A stretch of 64,000 nt of DNA from Betaproteobacteria bacterium (GCA_016868315.1 VGHE01000003.1:248001-312000); one strand, 5' to 3'. Shown: positions 44,337-53,220, numbered from the stretch's first letter. The notes: a model not told the origin generated them from the letters alone. Translations and numbers: made by a program.

Positions 44337-45119
44337 ATGCTGGGGTCATTGTTGGGCGATATCGTCGGTTCTGCTTACAAATCGGAACCTGTCAGAACCA
44401 CTGAGTTCGAACTCTTCCCTCAGAACGCACATTACAGCGATGAAACAGTTCTCACGCTGGCAATTGCACACGCCGTCATTCGCGTAGAGGGTTACCAATT
44501 CCATTTACGACAGTTCGCCAAAGACAACGCCGATGTCCCCGGCGGCTTTAGCACCAACTTCAAGTTTTGGGTTTTCACAGGTGGGAGCGAGCCCTATCAC
44601 AGCATGGGTCAAGGTCCAGCAACACGGGTTGCTGCCGTGGGATGGGCTTTTGAAGATCTTGCCACCACGTTACGGGAAGCAGAAAAATCAGCGCGTGCAA
44701 CTCACGATCACCCCGAGGCCATCAAAGGTGCAGTGGCCATGGCACATGCAATTTATCTCGGGCGCACCGGTGGACATCTGCTTGAAATGAAGAAGACCAT
44801 TGCAGAGCATTACGGTTACAATCTCGACGGTTCAATTGATGAACTGCGCTACCAAAATCTGAGCGATGCGACCGCTCCGGTGAGCGTCCCGCTTGCACTG
44901 TTGGCTGTTCTCGAAGCCCGCACAACGGAGGATGCTATCCGCAGTGCGGTATCACTCGGATGGAATTCAGACGCCCTGGGCTGCATGGCGGGTGCATTGG
45001 GTGAAGCCTTCTATGGCGTACCCGACCCCCTGAAAAAAGAAGTTCTCAAACGCTTGCCCGAGAAGTTTCTCAACATCATGGCTCATTTTCGCGAATTCCA
45101 ATCGGCTCACGCGGCCTAA
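44337..45119 (+). CDS. ADP-ribosylglycohydrolase family protein with altered metal site
   Basis: A 260-aa all-helical protein; GGGAG lies 8 nt before the ATG. It shows the family plan: MLGSLLGDIVGSAYKSEP, YSDETVLTLAIAHAV, GQGPATRVAAVGWAFE, THDHPEAIKGAVAMAHAIYL and AVSLGWNSDALGCMAGALGE. In DraG/ARH proteins the dimetal site uses (S/T)DDT and GGDxDT. Here these read SDET and GWNSDA, so two acidic ligands are changed or lost. It may be a reduced-activity hydrolase or a binding protein for ADP-ribosylated targets. No ADP-ribosyltransferase gene is visible next to it. Confidence 0.85.
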   Translation: MLGSLLGDIVGSAYKSEPVRTTEFELFPQNAHYSDETVLTLAIAHAVIRVEGYQFHLRQFAKDNADVPGGFSTNFKFWVFTGGSEPYHSMGQGPATRVAAVGWAFEDLATTLREAEKSARATHDHPEAIKGAVAMAHAIYLGRTGGHLLEMKKTIAEHYGYNLDGSIDELRYQNLSDATAPVSVPLALLAVLEARTTEDAIRSAVSLGWNSDALGCMAGALGEAFYGVPDPLKKEVLKRLPEKFLNIMAHFREFQSAHAA

Positions 45120-45136
45120 CCTCGGAGAAACCACTC

Positions 45137-45652
45137 ATGCAAACTTCTGCACTTAACACTCCCCCAACCCGTCGCATCTTGGGAACTCTCGCTGCACTTG
45201 CAATCAGCTGCACATCCGCAGCCGCATGGGCGGGCTCATGGGGTATGCTGCTTGGTTACAACAACCCTGCGGGGAGTAAGCTTGGACTTAATTTTCTCTA
45301 TCAGGGCGCTCCGTTTGGCTTCGAACTCGGTATAGGAGGGCTTGGTCGCACAACGACAACAACCACCACGAGTGGAGCTAGCTGGTCAGAAAGCGAAACA
45401 AGCATCGACCTCTGGGGTGAACTCGACCTCAAATATTATCCTAGCGTCGGCTTGTGGCGCCCTTTTCTCGAAGGTGGCTTGACTTATTCATTGGGAGTTG
45501 TGGGCGGCAAGCGCGGATTCGCAGCAGGGAGCCCGTTTGCAGGCGGTGGACTGCTGTATTCTGGCAGCACCGTGCTTTTCCACATCGGTGCCGACTACAA
45601 GATCAACGAGCGCGTGACCTACGCCTCTGCAGGATTCGGCTTCCGTCTTTGA
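45137..45652 (+). CDS. Small outer-membrane beta-barrel protein
   Basis: A 171-aa protein with a signal peptide (LGTLAALAISCTSAAAWAGS). The mature part is Gly/aromatic-rich alternating strands (GMLLGYNNPAGSKLGLNFLY, FELGIGGLGR, LDLKYYPSVGLWRPFLEGGL), ending ASAGFGFRL, typical of an 8-stranded barrel. A Thr run (RTTTTTTTSGAS) sits in a probable extracellular loop. It follows the ADP-ribosylglycohydrolase by 17 bp, so they may share a transcript. The function is unknown. Confidence 0.75.
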   Translation: MQTSALNTPPTRRILGTLAALAISCTSAAAWAGSWGMLLGYNNPAGSKLGLNFLYQGAPFGFELGIGGLGRTTTTTTTSGASWSESETSIDLWGELDLKYYPSVGLWRPFLEGGLTYSLGVVGGKRGFAAGSPFAGGGLLYSGSTVLFHIGADYKINERVTYASAGFGFRL

Positions 45653-45688
45653 GAAGCCTGCACTCAGAGAGAAGCTTGCCACGCCAAA

Positions 45689-46519
45689 TCATTTAAACAA
45701 AGGCAAAGATGATGCCCACGGCATATCGACGAAGTGGGTTTTAATGCTGCGTTCATATGCCCCACTGGCCTTCCACGATTTGAGGAAAGCGTTGAAACTG
45801 GAAATCAGCGCAGTTTCGGATTTGCGCGCGGCAACTCCAAAGTCTTCCACGGTCAGATTCTCTTTCAGCAAGTACACCTTGTTAGAATTACGCGAAGCAA
45901 AAAGTTCGAGATAGGGTTTGTCGTAAATAAACACGTCCACTTTGCCGAGCGCAACCGCATTGGCACAATCAGATTCTGAGTCGAGTTTGCGCAAAGTTGC
46001 TTTGGGAAAACTTTTGCCGACGTGATGATCGCCCGTGGTTCCAACCTTAACAGCGATGTTCAAACCAACGCGGTTTAGGTCTGCAACCGTTTTGACAACA
46101 TCTTTTTTCTTGCTGGACACAAGTGCCTGCAGACCTGCAGTGTAATACGGATCAGAGAACAACACGGTGCGTTTGCGCTCCTCGGTGATTGTCATTCCTG
46201 AAACAATAAGGTCGAATTTCTTCGCCATAAGAGCGGGGATTATCCCCTCCCAACGGGTGTCCACGAAGCTTGCCTTGGCTCCCAAAGAAGCTGCGAAAGC
46301 TGAAATCATGTCAATATCAAATCCGATCATCTCACCCTTTGGGGTTTTCATCTCAAAGGGAATGAAGCCAGGATCAAGCCCCACCCGGAGCTCCTTACGC
46401 GACTTCACGTCTGCAAGGGCATCGGCCTTTGCCGCAACTGGAAGCATGAAAACCGCAGCAGACAGGTACAAGGAACCTAGCAATTTCGACAGGCGCGCAG
46501 AAAAGATCCGCAAAGTCAT
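45689..46519 (-). CDS. Polar amino-acid ABC transporter, substrate-binding protein
   Basis: A 276-aa periplasmic binding protein from the ATG at 46519 with GGAGG 8 nt upstream. Signal peptide LGSLYLSAAVFMLPVAAKAD. The core is SBP_bac_3: LRVGLDPGFIPFEMKTPKGE, MIGFDIDMISAFAASLG, WEGIIPALMAKKFDLIVSGM, TITEERKRTVLFSDPYY and AVKVGTTGDHH. The Arg and Asp residues that clamp the amino-acid backbone are in the expected places. It serves the permease and ATPase encoded divergently at 46629 and 47454. The substrate is probably a polar or acidic amino acid; glutamine, glutamate and cystine cannot be told apart. Confidence 0.92.
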   Translation of the reverse strand: MTLRIFSARLSKLLGSLYLSAAVFMLPVAAKADALADVKSRKELRVGLDPGFIPFEMKTPKGEMIGFDIDMISAFAASLGAKASFVDTRWEGIIPALMAKKFDLIVSGMTITEERKRTVLFSDPYYTAGLQALVSSKKKDVVKTVADLNRVGLNIAVKVGTTGDHHVGKSFPKATLRKLDSESDCANAVALGKVDVFIYDKPYLELFASRNSNKVYLLKENLTVEDFGVAARKSETALISSFNAFLKSWKASGAYERSIKTHFVDMPWASSLPLFK

Positions 46520-46628
46520 TTGAACGTCCTCCAAAGCAACAGCGGGCAGTGTGGCAAAAAGTTCAATTTTCTGCAAAAATCTGCAAACATCAGAGATTCA
46601 ATAAAATAAGGCCTGTCCGGAGAGCCGA

Positions 46629-47414
46629 ATGCTTGAACAACAACGCAGCAGATTGTGGACAGTACTGACTGGTGCAGCGCTGCTTCTCATCTTTGTTTCG
46701 CTCTGGCGAGGCTTTGCCGCGCTCGAATACGATTGGGACTTTGCGAGTCTGAGTGAATACATCTGGCTAAAAGAAGAACAGCTTCCCGGGTTACTCATCA
46801 CGGGTTTATGGGGCACCTTGTGGGTCAGTGCACTGTCCATTTGCCTTGGCAGTGTGATTGGGCTGTGCGGAGGACTCATCCTCCATAGCGGCAACGCTTT
46901 TGCCCGAAGCACAATCCAGGTCTTTGTGGAAATCTTCCGCAATACGCCCGTACTGGTTCAGCTCTATGTGATGTACTTTGTGGTTGCCTCAGCTTTTCAC
47001 ATGAGTGCAGAGCAGGCGGGCGTAGCAACCCTCAGCCTTTTTTGTGGTGCCTATATTAGCGAACTTGTGCGCGGCACTCTTCTGAATCTCGAACGTGGTC
47101 CACAAGACGCTGCGCTATCTCTGGGGCTGACACGCTGGCAAACCGCGCGCCATGTTGTGGCTCCGTTGGCCTTGCGTCGGCTCATGCCCTCACTTGTCGG
47201 CCAATATGTGAGTCTCGTGAAGGACAGCAGTTTGGTGAGCGTTATCTCGATTGTTGAACTCACAAAATCAGCAAGCAACATGGTGGCCATAAGTTTTAAA
47301 AGCTTTGAGGTCTGGTTCCTTGTGGCCGTTGTGTATTTCATGTTGAATTTCATGCTGTCGCGCATCGGCCAACGCATTGAGCGACGGATGTCGGGAGACC
47401 TCCATGCTGCTTGA
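46629..47414 (+). CDS. Polar amino-acid ABC transporter, permease
   Basis: A 261-aa permease of the HisM/GlnP type. There is one N-terminal extra helix (LWTVLTGAALLLIFVSLW). The family core then starts LLITGLWGTLWVSALSICLG, with VFVEIFRNTPVLVQLYVMYF and the EAA loop ELVRGTLLNLERGPQDAALSLGLTRWQ, which contacts the ATPase. YVSLVKDSSLVSVISIVELT is the usual late motif. Only one permease gene is present, so the channel is likely a homodimer. It starts 110 bp from the divergent binding-protein gene. The ATPase gene follows 39 bp later. Confidence 0.94.
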   Translation: MLEQQRSRLWTVLTGAALLLIFVSLWRGFAALEYDWDFASLSEYIWLKEEQLPGLLITGLWGTLWVSALSICLGSVIGLCGGLILHSGNAFARSTIQVFVEIFRNTPVLVQLYVMYFVVASAFHMSAEQAGVATLSLFCGAYISELVRGTLLNLERGPQDAALSLGLTRWQTARHVVAPLALRRLMPSLVGQYVSLVKDSSLVSVISIVELTKSASNMVAISFKSFEVWFLVAVVYFMLNFMLSRIGQRIERRMSGDLHAA

Positions 47415-47453
47415 AACAACGAAAGCTGGATTTTCAGAAAAGAGAAAGACAAC

Positions 47454-48200
47454 ATGACAGTTGCAGTGGAATTGCAGGATGTGCGCAAATCCTTCGTAAG
47501 CAAAAGCTCGACCACCCTTGCGCTGGACTCAGTTCATCTGCAGGTTCAGGCAGGCGACGTTGTCACTCTCATAGGTCCCTCGGGCTCCGGCAAAAGTACT
47601 TGCCTACGCACCATCAACGGACTGGAAACAATCACCGCAGGCAGCATCCGCATCTTTGGCAAGAGCTACGGCAAAGCCGCTGATGCCCACATCCTACGCC
47701 GCGAAACGGCCATGATTTTCCAAAAGTTTGAACTTTTCCCGCACATGAATGCACTTGAAAATGTGGCTTTGGCGCCCCATCTGCGGCTGAACATGTCACG
47801 CCGCGAAGCCCTCGATCGCGCCGAGGCTTTGTTGGATCGTGTGGGTCTCAAAGCACATCGAATGAAATATCCACGCATGCTTTCCGGCGGACAACAGCAA
47901 CGTGTTTCTATCGCCCGGGCACTTGCGGTTGAACCTAAAATACTTCTTTGCGATGAACCCACAAGCGCGCTGGATCCGGAATTGGTGGACGAAGTTCTAG
48001 AATTGCTCAAGTCGATTGCCGCAAGCGGAATGACAATGATTATTGTTACGCACGAAATGCGCTTTGCCCGCGAGGTCTCGAGAACCTGCCATTTCTTCGA
48101 TGCAGGCCGCATTGTTGAATCCGGTAAAACCGCCGAGATGCTCAACCAACCGCAGACACCGCGGCTACAGGCTTTTCTTTCTAGTCTCAAAAATCTTTAA
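47454..48200 (+). CDS. Polar amino-acid ABC transporter, ATP-binding protein (GlnQ type)
   Basis: A 248-aa ATPase of standard length. Walker A LIGPSGSGKSTCLRTINGLE, Q-loop MIFQKFELFPHMNALENVAL, signature LSGGQQQRVSIARALAVEPK, Walker B ILLCDEPTSALDPELV and the H-loop IIVTHEMRFAREVS. These match GlnQ/HisP/ArtP ATPases closely. It powers the permease at 46629 and binding protein at 45689. The start is the ATG at 47454. Convergent with the EamA gene at 48222, with 21 bp between stops. Confidence 0.95.
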   Translation: MTVAVELQDVRKSFVSKSSTTLALDSVHLQVQAGDVVTLIGPSGSGKSTCLRTINGLETITAGSIRIFGKSYGKAADAHILRRETAMIFQKFELFPHMNALENVALAPHLRLNMSRREALDRAEALLDRVGLKAHRMKYPRMLSGGQQQRVSIARALAVEPKILLCDEPTSALDPELVDEVLELLKSIAASGMTMIIVTHEMRFAREVSRTCHFFDAGRIVESGKTAEMLNQPQTPRLQAFLSSLKNL

Positions 48201-48221
48201 AACGAATAACTTGCGGCCTGC

Positions 48222-49205
48222 TCACTGCTGCATTGTTGGGCTTGTGTGTTGTTCCTTGGCGCTGAAAGCCAACAACACAACACCTGAAAGAATAAACAGT
48301 GAGCCGAAAATCAAGACCGGTGTGAGTGTTTCTTTGAGAATCCAGCTTGCACCGAGCAGCCCAAAAAGGGTCTGCAGGCATACAAATCCGCCCACAAGGC
48401 TCGGCTTAACTCTTTGACCAGCCCAGGTGTTGAGAAGATAAGTCAGAGCAGTTGCCCCAACCAACAGAAACACCAGGCCTATCCAAAAGGACTGAGGTAA
48501 CTGAGGAAAAACCGCCGCCCAACTTTCTCCGTTGAGCAGTCCGGAGAAACGCATCAGCCCGGCAAATGCAGCGAAAAACCACACCAAAAGATTGAGCAGA
48601 AAGCCGTAAAGAAAGAACCAAAAAGTGAAAATCAAAGTTCCCATCTGCGAGGGTAATTCACCAATGCGCGCCAGGTAAAATGCGTAGCTCGCAGCACTTA
48701 AGACATTCAACCCATTCGCCCACCAGCGACCACCATCAGGGGAAACCGTCGTTACCCCCATCAAGCTGAAAAACGAAGGCCAAAGAACAACCAGCACACC
48801 CATCGAGCCCAGCACGATGCCGAAAAATGTAATGCGGTCAAAGCGCTCTTTTCCGAGGGCAACCGAGAAAGCAAAAGTGAAAACAGCGATTGTTGGCGAG
48901 ATGATTGAAGCAATTGAGGCGCTCGTATACGGAAGAGCCATAAACAAAGTCATCTGATTCAGGGTTACGCCAAAGAAGGCCAGCCCCAGCAGGCTCAGAT
49001 GGCGACGCAGTCCGCGCGGAAAAAAAACAAAGCGTGAATTCGCAGAACGTAGAATGCAAAGCAGACCAAAAAACAGCGCAGCAAATGCGCTACGTAGCAC
49101 CACCACAAACTCAGGGCTGGCCTCTTTCAAAACAAACTTGGATGCAACCGGCAAACCGGAAAACAGCAGCTGCACCGCAATAAGAGCTAAAAGAGGAAGC
49201 AGCAC
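48222..49205 (-). CDS. EamA/DMT-family transporter
   Basis: A 327-aa membrane protein with about ten helices in two EamA repeats (LLPLLALIAVQLLFSGLPVA at the start; VKPSLVGGFVCLQTLFGLLG late). Motifs VLRSAFAALFFGLL and LTPVLIFGSLFILSGVVLLA are typical. The start is GTG at 49205 with GGAG 6 nt upstream. It is a different paralogue from the transporter at 11873, with little similarity beyond the fold. The substrate is unknown. It is the last gene of a same-strand run (cNMP-binding protein, mutM, phosphomannose-isomerase-like, EamA). Confidence 0.88.
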   Translation of the reverse strand: MLLPLLALIAVQLLFSGLPVASKFVLKEASPEFVVVLRSAFAALFFGLLCILRSANSRFVFFPRGLRRHLSLLGLAFFGVTLNQMTLFMALPYTSASIASIISPTIAVFTFAFSVALGKERFDRITFFGIVLGSMGVLVVLWPSFFSLMGVTTVSPDGGRWWANGLNVLSAASYAFYLARIGELPSQMGTLIFTFWFFLYGFLLNLLVWFFAAFAGLMRFSGLLNGESWAAVFPQLPQSFWIGLVFLLVGATALTYLLNTWAGQRVKPSLVGGFVCLQTLFGLLGASWILKETLTPVLIFGSLFILSGVVLLAFSAKEQHTSPTMQQ

Positions 49206-49259
49206 GATGAACTCCGGAGGTAGTAGGTGTTCGATTTTGCAAAAAGACGGAAAAACGGA

Positions 49260-50438
49260 TCAAACACTCAAAAGAATGGCTGGTGATGCCTTTTCGCTTT
49301 TCACAGTCCATGATGCACCACCCGCAGGTAGAAGCAATGCATCGCCAGCGGTGGCATTCATTTTGCGCCCACGCCCTTCAGAGTCACTCAACACCACATC
49401 TCCCTCAACCACAAAAAGCAACGAATGAGCAGAGCTGCGTGAACCCCAAGGCAGAGCACTGTGCGCGCCGACTTGAGCACGCTGCACCGTAAACTCAGGA
49501 AACGCAACGACCGCTTTCCAAGCAGATGTTGCCTCAGTGGAAAAGGTGCTGGCATCTGCGACGAGCTGCTGAGTAGATTTGAACACAGAGCGCTGCAAAG
49601 CATCTTCGGAATCCCAGTGATTTTGTGTGAGCACCCTCTGATTGAAAGCAAGAATCAGACGCTCATAGGTCGGCGTCTGGAACTCAACAACCCTTACACC
49701 GTTCTGCAAGCTGTGCGGAATGAAAGGCGGCACACGCACGATACTTCCGGGTTCAACCTCGAGAAAGCCAAAATACGTGCGCAAGCGTTGCCATGCCGCC
49801 TGCTCCTGTGAGCGCAACTCTTCTGAAACCGCTTGCCCCCCATCGAGAGCCCGACGAACACTTTCGTAAGCCTTTGCGTCCTGTAAAAGTGCAGCTTTAA
49901 AGTTCTCTTCGTTGCCCGCGAAGGCATCGATTTTCTCTTGTGAGAAACCAAAAAGAACACGTCCACGTCCGTCTGGCCAAACACTCCGGTCGACTGACGT
50001 AATGATGTAGGTTTCCCATTTTTCAGTGTGCACTTCGATGTAAAGACAACCTTTTTCAGGCTCAGGAAAAGGATCTAGAATTTTGAGAAGAGGCACATGC
50101 GCAAAGGTTTTACTGCGGCAATTTTCCTCACCCGCCAAAGCAGCGAGGTAAGCAGCCAGAGAAAGCTTTTCGCCTCCGGTGGTTTCAACACCAGAAACTC
50201 CTCGTTTCTCGATGCCTGTGTACCAAAGCTCCGCTCCCCAGGGTTTGGCTTCGCGGTGTTGAATCAATTTGACTGGATCAGCAACATCAAACCAGGTTGC
50301 CGGGTTGGTGGAATTTGCCACGGCTGTGCAGCGCGCAATGCGGCGGCCATGAACCACATCGGTCTCACAGTGAACCCGTGGCAAGGAGGGTATTCCCCAA
50401 ACTTCAGGCAGAGACACTGTCCACGCACTTTGACTCAC
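49260..50438 (-). CDS. Type I phosphomannose isomerase-like cupin protein
   Basis: A 392-aa protein; GTG start at 50438 with AGAGGA 6 nt before. KPWGAELWYTGIEKRG near residue 65 and VPPFIPHSLQNGVRVVEFQT, then YERLILAFNQ near 265-290, recall type I phosphomannose isomerase, whose zinc ligands lie in these areas. A C-terminal cupin segment (LPWGSRSSAHSLLFVVEGDV and TAGDALLLPAGG) also fits. The middle part (residues 150-230) is divergent. The enzyme would interconvert mannose-6-P and fructose-6-P; the low overall similarity leaves other sugar isomerases possible. It is 32 bp downstream of mutM. Confidence 0.65.
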   Translation of the reverse strand: MSQSAWTVSLPEVWGIPSLPRVHCETDVVHGRRIARCTAVANSTNPATWFDVADPVKLIQHREAKPWGAELWYTGIEKRGVSGVETTGGEKLSLAAYLAALAGEENCRSKTFAHVPLLKILDPFPEPEKGCLYIEVHTEKWETYIITSVDRSVWPDGRGRVLFGFSQEKIDAFAGNEENFKAALLQDAKAYESVRRALDGGQAVSEELRSQEQAAWQRLRTYFGFLEVEPGSIVRVPPFIPHSLQNGVRVVEFQTPTYERLILAFNQRVLTQNHWDSEDALQRSVFKSTQQLVADASTFSTEATSAWKAVVAFPEFTVQRAQVGAHSALPWGSRSSAHSLLFVVEGDVVLSDSEGRGRKMNATAGDALLLPAGGASWTVKSEKASPAILLSV

Positions 50439-50470
50439 GAAGCGTCCTCTTCACAGCAAAAGCAAAAGAT

Positions 50471-51283
50471 TCATTTCTGGCACCGCGGACACCACCAGCT
50501 GCTGCGTCCGGCGTGCACGATGCGCTCAATTTTACCACGGCATTTTTTGTTCACACAGCTTTCGCCAGCCCGATCATAAACAAGATGCAATTCCTGAAAG
50601 CCACCAGATTCGCCATGCAATCTGCGGTAGGTTGAAACTGTTGAACCACCGACATCGATGGCTGCAGTAAGGATTTCAGGGATAATTTGGGAAAGCTGCT
50701 TGTACTTTGCCGGCGAAACTTCAGAGCACGTGCGTAAAGGTGAAACCCCAGCGCGGTAAAGCGCCTCAACAGCGTAAATATTTCCAATACCACCAATGAT
50801 ATTTTGATCCATCAATGCGACCTTGATGCAACGCGAGGATTCAGAGAATTTCTTTGACTTGAAAAGCTTCTGAAGCTCTTGCGTTTGGAGGGGATCAACC
50901 GCTTCCGAAATCTCATTGAAAGCCGACACGGGTTTCCAAAAGCCAAACCGACGCGGATCAACAAATCCGAGCGCAGCGCCATCGGAAAAAAGCAGAGTCA
51001 GGTGTTCGTGAGTCTCACGCTGCGGATGACGCGAGGGAATAAAAGCTCCACTCATTCCCAGACTCACAGCCACCCAGCCTTTTTCTGTTCCCAAAACCAT
51101 TTGCTTGGCCACTCTTTGTGGCGCAAGAAAAGTGCTGCCTGACGCAAAAATCTGTTTCAATTTTTGTGTATCAAATGGAAAGCGCAGATCAGGGCGGTGA
51201 AACTCGATGCGGGCGAGTTTCTTTCCGGCATACTCGCGCCCAAGGGCACGCACAAATGATTCAACCTCTGGCAACTCTGGCAT
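50471..51283 (-). CDS. mutM: Formamidopyrimidine-DNA glycosylase (Fpg/MutM)
   Basis: A 270-aa protein with the catalytic N-terminus PELPEVESFVRAL (Pro2 nucleophile, Glu3). The lesion-loop lysine is in FLAPQRVAKQMVL, DPRRFGFW is near 110, the helix-two-turn-helix motif LMDQNIIGGIGNIYAVEAL is near 160, and the C-terminal zinc finger is CVNKKCRGKI...WWCPRCQK. It removes 8-oxoguanine and formamidopyrimidines and nicks the site. Everything required for activity is present. The ribosome site GGAGGTG is 10 nt before the ATG and can pair with an upstream CACCTC. Confidence 0.96.
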   Translation of the reverse strand: MPELPEVESFVRALGREYAGKKLARIEFHRPDLRFPFDTQKLKQIFASGSTFLAPQRVAKQMVLGTEKGWVAVSLGMSGAFIPSRHPQRETHEHLTLLFSDGAALGFVDPRRFGFWKPVSAFNEISEAVDPLQTQELQKLFKSKKFSESSRCIKVALMDQNIIGGIGNIYAVEALYRAGVSPLRTCSEVSPAKYKQLSQIIPEILTAAIDVGGSTVSTYRRLHGESGGFQELHLVYDRAGESCVNKKCRGKIERIVHAGRSSWWCPRCQK

Positions 51284-51291
51284 GGGTCATC

Positions 51292-51316
51292 GCACCTCCG
51301 AAATCGATTGAGGTGT
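51292..51316 (-). promoter_or_regulatory. Hairpin that can mask the mutM ribosome site
   Basis: On the minus strand CACCTC (51315-51310) can pair with GAGGTG (51298-51293) across an 11-nt loop. The second arm is the Shine-Dalgarno sequence of mutM (GGAGGTG, 10 nt before its ATG at 51283). Whether it folds in the cell is unknown. Confidence 0.4.
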
Positions 51317-51343
51317 CCCAAAAATCTGAGTTGTGCGCAAGCC

Positions 51344-51880
51344 TCATGCCTCGCGGCGTGTCAGTGAATATTTCCAGAGCTGCTTCTGGCTCAGGATGAA
51401 CTGCTCGTCGAGGGAGCGCAGGCGGACGCTGAGTACCTCTGCGAAATTGCGGTAAAAACGCAGTGCCAAGCCCGGGTCGTTTTCCATCGCCCGCTGCCAG
51501 ACCCCACCATCGAGAAAATAGGTGAGAACCTTATTCTGCGCGGCAACCGTTGCGCTCCGCGGTTTGTGATCAATGAAGCTCATCTCACCAAAGCACATCC
51601 CCGATCCCAAGTGAGCCAGGAGATGCCCTTCGTCGCGCGGTCCGCGGCCAGCCTTGAAGATGCCCACCTGCCCTTCAAGCACCACGTACATCCCCACCGA
51701 GTTTTCTCCTTCAATAACAATATTGCTGCCTGGCTTGTACAGCCTGAGCTCACCCAATGAGTATATTTTGATCAAATCACTCTTCGAAAAACCAACGAAA
51801 ATCGGCAAATTTTCGAGAAGCACTGCTCCTCTTTCCGGCGTCAGATATTCTCTTGGAATAACTTCTTCGTCTTTTGCCAT
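51344..51880 (-). CDS. Cyclic-nucleotide-binding (cNMP) domain protein
   Basis: A 178-aa protein that is essentially a single Crp-like cyclic-nucleotide-binding beta-roll. Motifs: LLENLPIFVGFSKSDLIKIY, YKPGSNIVIEGENSVGMYVV, LEGQVGIFKAG, then GSGMCFGEMSFIDHKPRSAT (phosphate-binding cassette). The last 35 residues (FAEVLSVRLRSLDEQFILSQ...) are helical. No DNA-binding helix-turn-helix follows, so it is not a transcription factor by itself. It likely senses a nucleotide and contacts a partner. First gene of the minus-strand run towards mutM; diverges from the gene at 51945. Confidence 0.88.
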   Translation of the reverse strand: MAKDEEVIPREYLTPERGAVLLENLPIFVGFSKSDLIKIYSLGELRLYKPGSNIVIEGENSVGMYVVLEGQVGIFKAGRGPRDEGHLLAHLGSGMCFGEMSFIDHKPRSATVAAQNKVLTYFLDGGVWQRAMENDPGLALRFYRNFAEVLSVRLRSLDEQFILSQKQLWKYSLTRREA

Positions 51881-51944
51881 GTGCTATCCTCACTGCAGAG
51901 GTATCGGTAAAGACTGCCCTTGCTTTATCGAGGAAATTTGACGG

Positions 51945-52373
51945 ATGCAGCTCAAGTCAATTGCTCTTGAAAAAGTCGCTGTCGGTGATGTCTTGGTGGG
52001 TCGCTCGCTCTCAGTAACACGACCCGAAGCGATGAAACTCGTGATTGTGCAAGAGCTCGAGGCCGAGGCTATTCTTTTAGCTCCCTTCGCAGCGACTTTT
52101 GCTGATGATGACACCGATGAGCCGAGTGATGGGGAAGTCCGAATCTCCAAAAAACAAGCGAAACAAACACTTGCCTGCCCCGAATTGGAGGCAGGCGATC
52201 GACTGCTGCACCGCGAACGCCTGGCAACGATCATCGAAACAAAACAAAACGATTGGCACGTGAAGATTCGCTACAACGACGCTGCTGGCGGGGAATTTTA
52301 CGGAAACCTAATTTGGATGGATCTCTCGCCTACACTCACAGCCCTTGAGCTTGCCCGGATTTGGCCGAGCTGA
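51945..52373 (+). CDS. Conserved-looking small protein, unknown function
   Basis: A 142-aa cytoplasmic protein without signal peptide or helices. It starts MQLKSIALEKVAVGDVLVGR and holds an acidic middle (FADDDTDEPSDGE) and a beta-rich end with GGEFYGNLIWMDLSPT. No domain is recognised. It ends 7 bp from the convergent hisIE gene and diverges from the cNMP-domain protein by 64 bp. The codon pattern and clean boundaries support a real gene. Confidence 0.7.
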   Translation: MQLKSIALEKVAVGDVLVGRSLSVTRPEAMKLVIVQELEAEAILLAPFAATFADDDTDEPSDGEVRISKKQAKQTLACPELEAGDRLLHRERLATIIETKQNDWHVKIRYNDAAGGEFYGNLIWMDLSPTLTALELARIWPS

Positions 52374-52379
52374 ATCCCT

Positions 52380-53102
52380 TTAGATTTTTTCCCCAGCCAC
52401 GCGCCTAGATGCGCCGATACGGCTGCGCAATTTCTGCAAAACTTGCTCCGGCTCAACTTTCAAAGCCACTAGGCTCACCAACCAGTGGTAGAGCAGATCG
52501 GCCGACTCCGAAACAAATTCGTCCGCATCTCCGGTTATGGTGAGATTCTTAGCTGCCAAGATGGCCTCCGTGCACTCCTCGCCCAGTTTGCGCAGCACAC
52601 GGTCGGCTCCGGCCTGCATCAGTTTGTAAGTGTAGCTTTCGGGATCGCTGCCGTGAGCGCGTTGCACAAGAGTTGCATGCACCTGAGCCAAAACCCCCCA
52701 AGCTGGTGCAACACCTTCAAAGCCACCCTGTTCGCGCTCTTCATCGAAGCAAGTCTCGGAATTCCGGTGACAGGTTGGCCCCTGCGGGTCGACCAAAGCC
52801 AAGATGGTATCGGCATCACAGTCAACGAACAGGCTTTTGACCTTCAAGAAATGCCCGGAAGTTTCACCTTTTTTCCAGAGCTTCGCGCGTGAACGCGACC
52901 AGAACACCACTTCGCCCGACTGCAGTGTTTGCTGCCACGCCTCGGCCGATACGTACCCCAGCATCAAGACCTGGCCAGTGCGAAAACTCTGGCAAACCAA
53001 GGGTAAAACGGGTGGCTGCCCGTCGCCCTGCGCAACCGCCTTGCTCCAATCGGGCTCAGCATGCGCGCCCCGCACCTCTACAGTGAGCAAACGCTTATTC
53101 AT
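52380..53102 (-). CDS. hisI: Bifunctional phosphoribosyl-AMP cyclohydrolase / phosphoribosyl-ATP pyrophosphatase
   Basis: A 240-aa HisIE fusion. HisI part (about 20-130): SFRTGQVLMLGYVSAEAW, FWSRSRAKLWKKGETSGHFL, the metal motif DCDADTILALV, and GPTCHRNSETCF. HisE part (about 140-235): SYTYKLMQAGADRVLRKLGE and EECTEAILAAKN, SESADLLYHWLV. Together they carry out steps two and three of histidine synthesis. GGGAGG precedes the ATG. No other his gene is in view, so it lies outside a classical his operon. It diverges from the gene at 53221. Confidence 0.95.
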   Translation of the reverse strand: MNKRLLTVEVRGAHAEPDWSKAVAQGDGQPPVLPLVCQSFRTGQVLMLGYVSAEAWQQTLQSGEVVFWSRSRAKLWKKGETSGHFLKVKSLFVDCDADTILALVDPQGPTCHRNSETCFDEEREQGGFEGVAPAWGVLAQVHATLVQRAHGSDPESYTYKLMQAGADRVLRKLGEECTEAILAAKNLTITGDADEFVSESADLLYHWLVSLVALKVEPEQVLQKLRSRIGASRRVAGEKI

Positions 53103-53220
53103 TGCAGCCTCCCTGTGATTTTATTTCCCATGACAAATTCAACTTCATCCGGCACAAACGCATTTTCCGGGTGCGATAATGCAACAGCAAGTCTCAAATG
53201 CCGCACGTCCGGAGGTTCGA

